Of a stretch of 5,641 nt of DNA, positions 1 through 4,646 are shown in pieces. Source of the DNA: Actinomycetes bacterium (GTDB taxonomy: Bacteria; Actinomycetota; Actinomycetes; Mycobacteriales; Micromonosporaceae); assembly GCA_023437285.1 (NCBI GenBank), contig JAEZGP010000645.1, forward strand, positions 1 to 5,641, given 5' to 3'. Every line of letters begins with the position of its first letter. The stretch's first letter is position 1. The translations under genes and the position numbers were made by a program. Below the pieces are notes generated by a model. The model had not been told where the DNA came from and did not search any database. It saw only the letters and a program-made list of their open reading frames with translations.

Positions 1-30
1 CCCCCCCCCCCCCCCCGCCCGGCCGCGCCC
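1..30. other. Low-complexity C-rich contig edge
   Basis: The first 16 bases are an uninterrupted run of C, followed by GCCCGGCCGCGCCC. No gene or signal is visible. A pure C run at the very edge is the reverse complement of a poly-G run, which is a common artefact of read ends in two-colour short-read chemistry, so these bases may not exist in the genome. The stretch from about 31 to 74 is ordinary sequence leading into the methyltransferase gene, and I see no clear promoter in it. Confidence 0.6.
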
Positions 31-74
31 AAAATGGCTCGACAAGCCGCAAACCCGACGCGAGGGTGGACGGC

Positions 75-803
75 ATGCCGGAACAGAAGGTCTGGGACGA
101 CGCCACCGCGAAGCACTACGACACGCCGGGCCAGGGCATGTTCGCCCCCGAGGTGCTCGAGCCGACCGTGGCGCGGCTGGCCGAGCTGGCGGGCGGCGGC
201 GCGGCCCTCGAATTCGCCATCGGCACCGGGCGGGTCGCCATCCCGCTGGCCGAGCGCGGCGTACCGGTGACCGGCATCGAGCTGTGGCAGCCGATGATCG
301 ACCAGTTGCGCACGAAGAACACCGCGATCCCCGTCGTGCGGGGCGACATGGCGACCACGCGCGCTCCCGGCGAGTACACCCTGGTTTTTCTGGTCTACAA
401 CACGATCGCCAACCTGCTCACGCAGGCCGAACAGGTCGAATGCTTCCGCAACGCGGCCCGTCACCTGCGCGCGGGCGGCCGGTTCGTCATCGAGCTGTGG
501 GTGCCCGAACTGCGCAAGCTGCCGCCGGGCCAGCAGGCCACGGTCTGGCAGGTGTCGCCCGGCTACCTCGGGCTCGACACGTACGACGTGCTCAACCAGC
601 ACGTCGTGTCGCACCACTTCCGGTTCGACGACACCGAGCAGGCCCAGCTGTTCCGCACCCCGCACCGCTACATCTGGCCCGCCGAGCTGGACCTCATGGC
701 CCAGCTGGCGGGCTTCGAGCTGGAGTCGCGGCACGCCGACTGGTCCGGCGCGGAGTTCACCGCCGAATCCCGCTCGCACGTGTCGGTCTACCGGCTTCCT
801 TAG
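75..803 (+). CDS. Class I SAM-dependent methyltransferase
   Basis: This is a 242-residue cytoplasmic protein predicted to transfer a methyl group from S-adenosylmethionine to an unknown acceptor. The Rossmann-fold SAM site is readable. Motif I is ALEFAIGTGR (residues 44-53), with the glycine loop at G50-T51-G52. The acidic residue after strand 2 is E69 in GIEL, D91 follows strand 3 in RGDM, and the strand 4/5 region reads YTLVFLVYNT (101-110), then LRAGGRFVIELW (131-142). Motif I has EFAIGTG where the textbook form is D/E-x-G-x-G-x-G, so the first glycine is Ala48; I believe this is usual in a set of actinobacterial methyltransferases. The ATG at 75 is chosen because GAGG (62-65) sits 9 nt upstream. 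An in-frame GTG at 66 would add three residues but has no ribosome site. The stop overlaps the convergent MBL gene by 4 bp. No substrate can be assigned. Confidence 0.88.
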   Translation: MPEQKVWDDATAKHYDTPGQGMFAPEVLEPTVARLAELAGGGAALEFAIGTGRVAIPLAERGVPVTGIELWQPMIDQLRTKNTAIPVVRGDMATTRAPGEYTLVFLVYNTIANLLTQAEQVECFRNAARHLRAGGRFVIELWVPELRKLPPGQQATVWQVSPGYLGLDTYDVLNQHVVSHHFRFDDTEQAQLFRTPHRYIWPAELDLMAQLAGFELESRHADWSGAEFTAESRSHVSVYRLP

Positions 804-1561
804 ACGTCCACGTCGGCCGGGGTGCCGGGGGTCAGCCAGCGGACGGTGTCGGCCAGGACGCGCCGGGCCTGCTCGGGTGGCTCGTGGAAGTGCTTCCAGC
901 CCTCGTAGTGCACGGGGATGACCGTGCGCGGGCGAAGCAGCCCGATCAGCTCCACGGCGTCGCGCGCGGTCATCGTGTAGCGCAGCGGACCGGTGACCGG
1001 GAACTGGACGCCGCCCAGGTGCAGCAGCGCGGTACCGACGTCGAACCGGTCGACCACCTGCTTCACGCCGCCATAAAGGACGGTGTCGCCGGAGATCCAC
1101 AGTGCCCCGTGCCGCTGCCCGTCCCAGCGCAGGGCGAAGCCGATCGCGTCGCCGACGATCGGGTGGCTCAACGGCGGGCCGTGCCGGCACGGGGTCGCGG
1201 TGACCTCGATGGTGGGGCGGCCCGCCTTGGTCAGCGTCGTCGACCCCCACGTGGCCAGGCCCTGCGCGTTGCCGCCCAACCGCCGCGCTCCCGAGGTCGT
1301 GGTCAGCACCGTACCCACGCCGGGCAGCAGCGCGCGGCCCGCCTCGTCGAGGTTGTCGCCGTGGTGATCGTGTGTGAGTAGAACGGCGTCGACCGGGCCG
1401 AGCGCGTCGGCGGCCACCGCCGGCCCGGCGAGCTTCACCGACGACGTGCCCCAGCCGAAGCCGTAGGTGCGGCCGGGGGCGTCGAACGTCGGGTCCGTGA
1501 GCAGCCGCCACCCCTCGAACTCCAGGAGTACGGTCGGCCCGCCGATGTGGGTGATCCTCAC
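800..1561 (-). CDS. MBL-fold metallo-hydrolase (UlaG-like)
   Basis: This is a 253-residue, probably cytoplasmic, metal-dependent hydrolase of the metallo-beta-lactamase superfamily, closest in style to the UlaG-like (Lactamase_B_2) group. The fold opens with RITHIGGPTVLLEF and LLTDPTF (residues 20-26). Metal-site candidates are THDHHGDN (63-70), His127 in CRHGP, Asp159 in SGDT and His218 in PVHYEGW. The first motif differs from the canonical HxHxDH: it reads H64-D-H-H-G-D69-N70, with Asn where the last His is expected. The start is the GTG at 1561-1559, which overlaps the TGA of the upstream alpha/beta-hydrolase as GTGA. No independent Shine-Dalgarno is visible, so translation is probably coupled to the upstream gene. 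The same frame stays open far upstream, antisense to other genes, but the family N-terminus begins exactly at this GTG. The substrate is unknown; lactone, phosphodiester or other ester hydrolysis are all possible for this superfamily. Confidence 0.9.
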   Translation of the reverse strand: MRITHIGGPTVLLEFEGWRLLTDPTFDAPGRTYGFGWGTSSVKLAGPAVAADALGPVDAVLLTHDHHGDNLDEAGRALLPGVGTVLTTTSGARRLGGNAQGLATWGSTTLTKAGRPTIEVTATPCRHGPPLSHPIVGDAIGFALRWDGQRHGALWISGDTVLYGGVKQVVDRFDVGTALLHLGGVQFPVTGPLRYTMTARDAVELIGLLRPRTVIPVHYEGWKHFHEPPEQARRVLADTVRWLTPGTPADVDV

Positions 1562-2358
1562 GAGCGCGCGTGCTTGAGCGCCCAGTCGAGGGCGTAGTCG
1601 GCGATCTCCTCCCAGCCCGCCTGGGCCGGCAGCAGGTGGGCGTAGCCCTCGTACTCCTTGATTTCGGTGATCGTGTTGGACTTGTAGTGCTTGGCGTTTG
1701 ACTTCTGCACGGCCGGCGGCATGATGTGGTCCTCGCCGCCGGAGATGAACAGCAGCGGGGCCCGGTCGTCGTTGTGGTAGTTGACCCAGGTGTCCTGGTG
1801 ACCGGGCTGGAAGTTGGCCAGCACGCCGCCCCACACGATGTTTCCGCTGGCCGGGATGTGGTAGCGCTCGTAGAGGGCGCGGCCCTCCTCCTCGGTGAAC
1901 GTGTTCGTGAAGGCGTACTGCCACTCCTCCAACGACAGGCCCACCGCCTTGTGCCGGTTGGCGGGGCTCTTGAACACCGGCAGCGTCGACTTCAGCTGCG
2001 ACAGCGGCACGACGCGGACACCCTCGGTGGGCGCCGAGTTGAGCGCCACGCCGGCCGCGCCGAACCCGTGGTCGAGCAGGATCTGGGTGAACGCCCCGCC
2101 GGCCGAGTGACCGATGATGATCGGCGGCGTCGGGAGCTCCTTGATGACCGCTTCGAACTTCTCGATGATCTCGGGAACGGTCAGGTTGACGATCGGGGTC
2201 GGGTCGGCGTTGAGGGCCTCGACCTCCACCTCGAAGCCCGGGTATCCCGGCGCGAGGACCCGCAAGCCCTTCGCCTCGTAGTGGGCGACCCAGTGTTCCC
2301 AGCTGCGCGGGGTCACCCAGAAACCGTGGACCAGGACGATCGTGTCGGGTACGGGCAT
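1558..2358 (-). CDS. Alpha/beta-hydrolase (serine hydrolase)
   Basis: This is a 266-residue cytoplasmic alpha/beta-hydrolase fold enzyme with a complete Ser-Asp-His triad. The oxyanion-hole motif HGFW is at residues 11-14, the nucleophile elbow GHSAGG puts Ser85 at its centre, the acid is Asp210 in GGEDHIMPP, and the base is His241 in GYAHLLPAQ. The length is typical for a single-domain esterase, lipase or epoxide-hydrolase-like protein. A helical cap insert lies between about residues 130 and 195. No signal peptide or membrane segment is seen. The start is the ATG at 2358-2356, because GAGGAG (2369-2364) lies 5 nt upstream; an in-frame ATG 11 codons earlier lacks a ribosome site. It is the first gene of a two-gene operon with the MBL hydrolase and is divergent from the AraC-family gene, which is its likely regulator. 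The Ser nucleophile argues against dehalogenase activity, and the substrate cannot be read from the sequence. Confidence 0.9.
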   Translation of the reverse strand: MPVPDTIVLVHGFWVTPRSWEHWVAHYEAKGLRVLAPGYPGFEVEVEALNADPTPIVNLTVPEIIEKFEAVIKELPTPPIIIGHSAGGAFTQILLDHGFGAAGVALNSAPTEGVRVVPLSQLKSTLPVFKSPANRHKAVGLSLEEWQYAFTNTFTEEEGRALYERYHIPASGNIVWGGVLANFQPGHQDTWVNYHNDDRAPLLFISGGEDHIMPPAVQKSNAKHYKSNTITEIKEYEGYAHLLPAQAGWEEIADYALDWALKHARS

Positions 2359-2380
2359 GGCGTCTCCTCGCGGCGCGGAA

Positions 2381-2395
2381 TCTGCTGGCAACAGA
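2381..2395. promoter_or_regulatory. Near-palindrome upstream of hydrolase operon
   Basis: The 15-mer TCTGCTGGCAACAGA reads as TCTGxTG and CAxCAGA arms around a central G, with 6 of 7 positions paired. It lies 23 bp upstream of the alpha/beta-hydrolase start, just upstream of its ribosome-binding site, where a bound protein could block leftward transcription. It is a candidate operator on symmetry and position only. No family consensus supports it, and AraC proteins more often bind direct repeats. Confidence 0.35.
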
Positions 2396-2441
2396 CACGT
2401 GGTACTTGTGGGTTAACACGCTAGAAGTCGTCGATATCCAT

Positions 2442-2455
2442 CGTTCGATTGAACG
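2442..2455. promoter_or_regulatory. Near-palindrome overlapping possible araC -35
   Basis: The 14-mer CGTTCGATTGAACG has 6 of 7 symmetric pairs, the single mismatch being G2447/T2450. It overlaps TTGAAC (2449-2454), the best rightward -35-like hexamer in the region, so a bound regulator could control the AraC-family gene. The assignment rests on symmetry and location. Confidence 0.4.
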
Positions 2456-2477
2456 TGTACCGCCCTCGGCCCACAGT
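2449..2477 (+). promoter_or_regulatory. Possible promoter for AraC-family gene
   Basis: TTGAAC (2449-2454) matches the TTGACA consensus at four positions. After a 17-bp spacer comes CACAGT (2472-2477), which keeps only the A at position 2, the A at position 4 and the final T of TATAAT. Transcription would begin near 2484, about 20 nt before the ATG. The -10 is weak, so this is only the best available candidate. Confidence 0.3.
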
Positions 2478-2495
2478 GCACAGTTGGACAGTTGG
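2473..2495 (+). repeat. 8-bp tandem repeat in araC leader
   Basis: ACAGTTGG occurs twice in immediate tandem (2480-2487 and 2488-2495), preceded directly by a degenerate 7-bp copy, ACAGTGC (2473-2479). The last copy runs into the GGGGAG ribosome-binding site (2494-2499) of the AraC-family gene. It could be a short direct-repeat operator, a slippage-prone leader or chance. The 8-bp period is less than one helical turn, unlike the spacing of about 21 bp usual for AraC half-sites. Confidence 0.6.
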
Positions 2496-2503
2496 GGAGC
2501 GTC

Positions 2504-3457
2504 ATGGCGTTCGTCCTCGACACGGTCGATCTGCCGGCCACCGACCGCATCGACGCGGTCTACACCGCCATGATGGTCGCCTCCGCGCCCTGCTACGTCG
2601 TCCACGAGAAACCGCACCGCGACGTGCGTACCCGCATCTGCGTATGGGATCTCGGCGCCGCCAACATCTTCACCACGGCGTCCACGGGCCTGCGGCTGCT
2701 GCGCACGCCACGGCTGGCCCGCCGCGACGACGCCCCCGTGCTGGCGCTGTCCGTGCAGCAGGCGGCCGACGGCCGCCACGAGCAGTTCGGCCGCCAACAG
2801 GTTGTCGCGCCGGGCGAGCTCATGGCGGTCGACCTGTCCGCCCCGTACGACTTCTCGTGGTCCGGCGACGGCGCCGCGGGCTGCGTCCAGTTCCCGCTCG
2901 ACCAACTGGCGCTGCCAGTCGACCTCGTCCGCCGGGCCGCCGCCAACCTGCCGGCCAGCCCGCTCTACCGCCTCGTGACCCACCACGTCGCCCACCTGAC
3001 GCGCGACGCCGACCGGCTCAGCACCGACCTCGCCGCTCCCGCGCTGGGCGCCGCCACCATCGAGCTGGCGCGCGCGCTGCTCGTGTCCGCGGCGCACACG
3101 TCGCGGCACACCCGCGCGGTCCTGGCCGAGACGCTGCTCACCCAGGCGCGGGCGTACGCGCGCCACCACCTGGCCGACCCTGACCTGCGGCCGGCGACCA
3201 TCGCGGCCGCGCTCAACGTCTCGGTCAGGTACCTCTACAAGGTCTGTGCGCAGGCCGACCTCAGTCTCGAACAGTGGATTATCGGCGAGCGGCTGGCGAA
3301 GGTGCGGGAGGAACTGGCCCGGTCCGACAGCCGCAACCGTTCCATCGCGCTCGTCGCCCGCCGTTGGGGCTTCACCGATCCCAGCCACTTCGCCCGCCGG
3401 TTCCGGGCCGCCTACGGCGTGACTCCGAGCGAATGGCGACGCCTCAGCGGCCAGTGA
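2504..3457 (+). CDS. AraC-family transcriptional regulator
   Basis: This is a 317-residue DNA-binding regulator. The first 200 or so residues form an AraC_binding_2-like (cupin-type) ligand or dimerisation domain. The C-terminal 100 or so residues hold the paired helix-turn-helix motifs of the AraC/XylS family. The first HTH is around LRPATIAAALNVSVRYLYK (228-246). The second is IALVARRWGFTDPSHFARRF (281-300), followed by the family signature RAAYGVTPSEWR (301-312). The start is the ATG at 2504, with GGGGAG (2494-2499) 4 nt upstream; a TTG at 2492 in the same frame would lie within that ribosome site and is unlikely. It is divergent from the alpha/beta-hydrolase/MBL operon and 77 bp upstream of the isochorismatase-like gene on the same strand, so either or both could be targets. 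The effector is unknown. Confidence 0.93.
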   Translation: MAFVLDTVDLPATDRIDAVYTAMMVASAPCYVVHEKPHRDVRTRICVWDLGAANIFTTASTGLRLLRTPRLARRDDAPVLALSVQQAADGRHEQFGRQQVVAPGELMAVDLSAPYDFSWSGDGAAGCVQFPLDQLALPVDLVRRAAANLPASPLYRLVTHHVAHLTRDADRLSTDLAAPALGAATIELARALLVSAAHTSRHTRAVLAETLLTQARAYARHHLADPDLRPATIAAALNVSVRYLYKVCAQADLSLEQWIIGERLAKVREELARSDSRNRSIALVARRWGFTDPSHFARRFRAAYGVTPSEWRRLSGQ

Positions 3458-3534
3458 CCACGGCGGCTTCTGCCCATTCTTGTCCGGGGGTCGGCCTAGT
3501 GTTTCCCTTGACATCGAACTCAGCTGGAGGTCCT

Positions 3535-4089
3535 GTGACGACGCTGACCGATCGACCGAACACCGCGCTGCTTGTCATCGACGTGCAGAACGGTGTCGTG
3601 GCAGGTGCACATGAGCGCGACAAGGTCATCGCGAACATCGCCACGCTGGTCGACAGGGCCCGCGCGGAGCAGGTGCCCGTCGTCTGGGTGCAGCACAACG
3701 ACGACGACCTGCCCCGCGACACCGAACTGTGGCAGTTCGTGCCGGAGCTGACCCGCCGCGACCCCGAGCCGCTCGTCCACAAGAGCTACGGCGACTCGTT
3801 CGAAGACACCGACATCGAGGAGCGCCTGGCCGAGCTTCGCGTGGGCCGGCTCATCGTGACCGGCGCGCAGACCGACCAGTGCATCCGCTCGACGATCCAT
3901 GGCGCGTTCGCGCGCGGTTACGACGTCACGCTCGTCGGCGACGCGCACACGACGGAGGATCTCAGTGCGTACGGCGCGCCGGGCCCCGACGCGGTGATCG
4001 CGCACACGAATCTCTACTGGCGCTACCAGACCGCCCCCGGCCGCCAGGCCGGCACGGTCGACACCGCGGAGGTCAGCTTCACCGCCTGA
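3535..4089 (+). CDS. Isochorismatase-family cysteine hydrolase
   Basis: This is a 184-residue cytoplasmic cysteine hydrolase of the isochorismatase-like superfamily, the size of a single-domain member. The Asp-Lys-Cys triad is complete: Asp16 in LLVIDVQNG, Lys83 in VHKSYGDSF and the nucleophile Cys116 in TGAQTDQCIRST. The region before Cys116 carries the conserved turn expected to contain the cis-peptide. Family members hydrolyse isochorismate, nicotinamide, N-carbamoyl amines or other amides, and nothing here selects one. There is no aryl-carrier domain and no siderophore genes nearby, so a siderophore role is unlikely. The start is GTG 3535, supported by GGAGG (3526-3530) 4 nt upstream; the frame is open further upstream, but that part lies antisense-free inside the AraC-family gene and is not family-like. 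It could be co-transcribed with the AraC-family gene (gap 77 bp). Its end overlaps the convergent MarR gene by 11 bp. Confidence 0.92.
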   Translation: MTTLTDRPNTALLVIDVQNGVVAGAHERDKVIANIATLVDRARAEQVPVVWVQHNDDDLPRDTELWQFVPELTRRDPEPLVHKSYGDSFEDTDIEERLAELRVGRLIVTGAQTDQCIRSTIHGAFARGYDVTLVGDAHTTEDLSAYGAPGPDAVIAHTNLYWRYQTAPGRQAGTVDTAEVSFTA

Positions 4090-4567
4090 TCGGCATGCCA
4101 TCCCCCTTCGGCGGCATGCCGCCGTGGTGGGAGACCAGCCGGACGAGCAGGTCGACGAACTGCTCCCGCTCGGCCTTTGACAGCGGGGCGAGTAGCTCAT
4201 CCTGTAGGGCGGCGACCAGCGCGCCGAGTTCCGTCAGCCGCCGCTGCCCCGCACCGGTGGTGCTGATGACATTGCGGCGGCGGTCGTCGGGGTCGGGGGC
4301 GCGGCGCACGTACCCCTGTTGTTCCAGTTCGTTGAGCACGGCCACCATGTCGCTGCGGTAGATGCCCGTACGCCGGCTCAGCTCCGCCTGGCTGGCGGGG
4401 CCGCCGTCGGCCAGGGTGGCCAACACCGCGAAGTGCCACCGGTGCGCCCCCACGCCGGACAGCCCAACGCCGACCAGTCGGTCGGCGTGGCCGTTGGCCC
4501 TCGCGAGCAGCCGGCTCGGCACGCGCCGCAGCCGATCGGGTGTGTCCTCGTCCACGACGCCGATCAT
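4079..4567 (-). CDS. MarR-family transcriptional regulator
   Basis: This is a 162-residue winged helix-turn-helix regulator of the MarR family, normally a homodimer that represses until it binds a small phenolic, lipophilic or oxidising ligand. The winged-HTH core spans about residues 58-107: ASQAELSRRTGIYRSDM (58-74) is the HTH, LNELEQQGYVRR (78-89) follows, and the wing is DPDDRRRNVISTTGAG (92-107), with the Asp/Arg pattern typical of the family. The flanking N- and C-terminal helices (about 10-50 and 109-148) would form the dimer interface. The start is ATG 4567; no clear Shine-Dalgarno precedes it, and the predicted leader is only about 17 nt. It is divergent from the haloalkane dehalogenase across a 79-bp gap with two strong palindromes, so self-regulation and control of that gene are likely. 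The 3' end encodes a Gly/Met/Pro-rich tail that contains a hairpin. Confidence 0.93.
   Translation of the reverse strand: MIGVVDEDTPDRLRRVPSRLLARANGHADRLVGVGLSGVGAHRWHFAVLATLADGGPASQAELSRRTGIYRSDMVAVLNELEQQGYVRRAPDPDDRRRNVISTTGAGQRRLTELGALVAALQDELLAPLSKAEREQFVDLLVRLVSHHGGMPPKGDGMPIRR
4091..4121. terminator. Hairpin at convergent junction, candidate terminator
   Basis: CGGCATGCC (4091-4099) and GGCATGCCG (4113-4121) form a perfect 9-bp stem with a 13-nt loop. The stem starts 2 nt after the stop codon of the isochorismatase-like gene (4087-4089). No U-tract follows, but hairpins without one are often proposed as terminators in high-GC actinobacteria. It lies inside the last codons of the convergent MarR gene, so it would stop rightward transcripts; on the leftward transcript the stem is coding. 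Confidence 0.5.
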
Positions 4568-4576
4568 AGGGCTTGC

Positions 4577-4591
4577 GTTAGTGCGACTAAC
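4577..4591. promoter_or_regulatory. Palindrome A, likely MarR operator
   Basis: GTTAGTGCGACTAAC is a perfect inverted repeat with 6-bp arms around a 3-bp centre. Its 15-bp size suits a MarR dimer. It overlaps the rightward -35/spacer and the expected start of leftward transcription (about 4585), so one occupied site could repress both genes. Confidence 0.72.
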
Positions 4592-4597
4592 AATCTA
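4592..4597 (-). promoter_or_regulatory. Possible -10 element of MarR gene
   Basis: Read leftward, this hexamer is TAGATT, which matches TATAAT at four positions and the TAnnnT pattern. It shares two bases with the rightward -10 (TAGCTT, 4596-4601), so the two promoters would be back to back and mutually exclusive. No good -35 is found 16-18 bp upstream. Confidence 0.4.
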
Positions 4598-4599
4598 GC

Positions 4600-4635
4600 T
4601 TCGTTAGAAGGACGAACGTTTATCTATCTAACGAA
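4600..4635. promoter_or_regulatory. Palindrome B, 36-bp composite operator
   Basis: TTCGTTAGA (4600-4608) and TCTAACGAA (4627-4635) are perfect 9-bp inverted arms. The exact centre of the element is the palindrome AACGTT (4615-4620), and the pair GA/TC (4611-4612 with 4623-4624) is also symmetric, giving 14 of 18 pairs overall. The arms carry the same GTTAG/CTAAC half-site as palindrome A. It covers the end of the dehalogenase -10, its expected transcription start and its leader. It may be a second operator, for instance for two dimers, or a leader hairpin. Confidence 0.65.
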
Positions 4636-4646
4636 CAGGAGGGCCC

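Larger units (their letters stand above)
2359..2503. promoter_or_regulatory. Divergent control region, hydrolase operon / araC
   Basis: These 145 bp separate the start of the alpha/beta-hydrolase operon (leftward) from the AraC-family gene (rightward). The region is clearly less GC-rich in its middle, at about 2395-2460, than the genes. It contains two near-palindromes (2381-2395 and 2442-2455), the perfect palindromes CACGTG (2396-2401) and GTTAAC (2412-2417), and a tandem repeat just before the araC-type start. The usual inference is that the divergent AraC protein acts here. I found no convincing leftward -35/-10 pair. Confidence 0.7.
4573..4601 (+). promoter_or_regulatory. Probable dehalogenase promoter
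   Basis: TTGCGT (4573-4578) and TAGCTT (4596-4601) are separated by 17 bp. The -35 keeps the TTG core and the -10 fits the actinobacterial TAnnnT pattern. Transcription would start near 4608, giving a leader of about 39 nt. Palindrome A overlaps the end of the -35 and the spacer, and palindrome B covers the end of the -10 and the start point. Confidence 0.5.
4568..4646. promoter_or_regulatory. MarR / dehalogenase divergent control region
   Basis: This 79-bp, AT-richer region lies between the MarR gene (leftward) and the haloalkane dehalogenase (rightward). It holds four copies of the half-site GTTAG/CTAAC, arranged as two palindromes. It also holds a rightward -35/-10 pair, a leftward -10 that partly overlaps the rightward one, and a strong AGGAGG ribosome site (4637-4642) placed 4 nt before the dehalogenase ATG. 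The arrangement fits one repressor controlling both directions. Confidence 0.8.

Noticed and set aside
284..1381. Long plus-strand frame overlapping the methyltransferase and antisense to the MBL gene
   Set aside because: Its composition is Arg/Pro/Ala-rich with no recognisable motif, and it overlaps two genes with clear family signatures.
1558..2358. Second haloalkane dehalogenase
   Set aside because: Its nucleophile elbow is GHSAGG, with Ser rather than Asp-Trp, and the HGNP halide-binding motif is replaced by HGFW.
3497..3502. TAGTGT as a -10 for the isochorismatase-like gene
   Set aside because: It fits TAnnnT, but the only -35-like hexamer upstream (TTGTCC, 3480-3485) is 11 bp away, too close. 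The promoter remains unassigned.
3508..3513. Perfect TTGACA upstream of the isochorismatase-like gene
   Set aside because: A -10 at 16-18 bp would fall on the GTG start codon, where no TAnnnT is present. It may be chance.
1562..3514. Long minus-strand open frame continuing upstream of the MBL hydrolase
   Set aside because: It runs out of frame across the alpha/beta-hydrolase and antisense to the AraC-family gene, with Arg/Gly-rich non-family sequence. Open shadow frames are expected at this GC content, and the MBL family N-terminus begins at the GTG at 1561.
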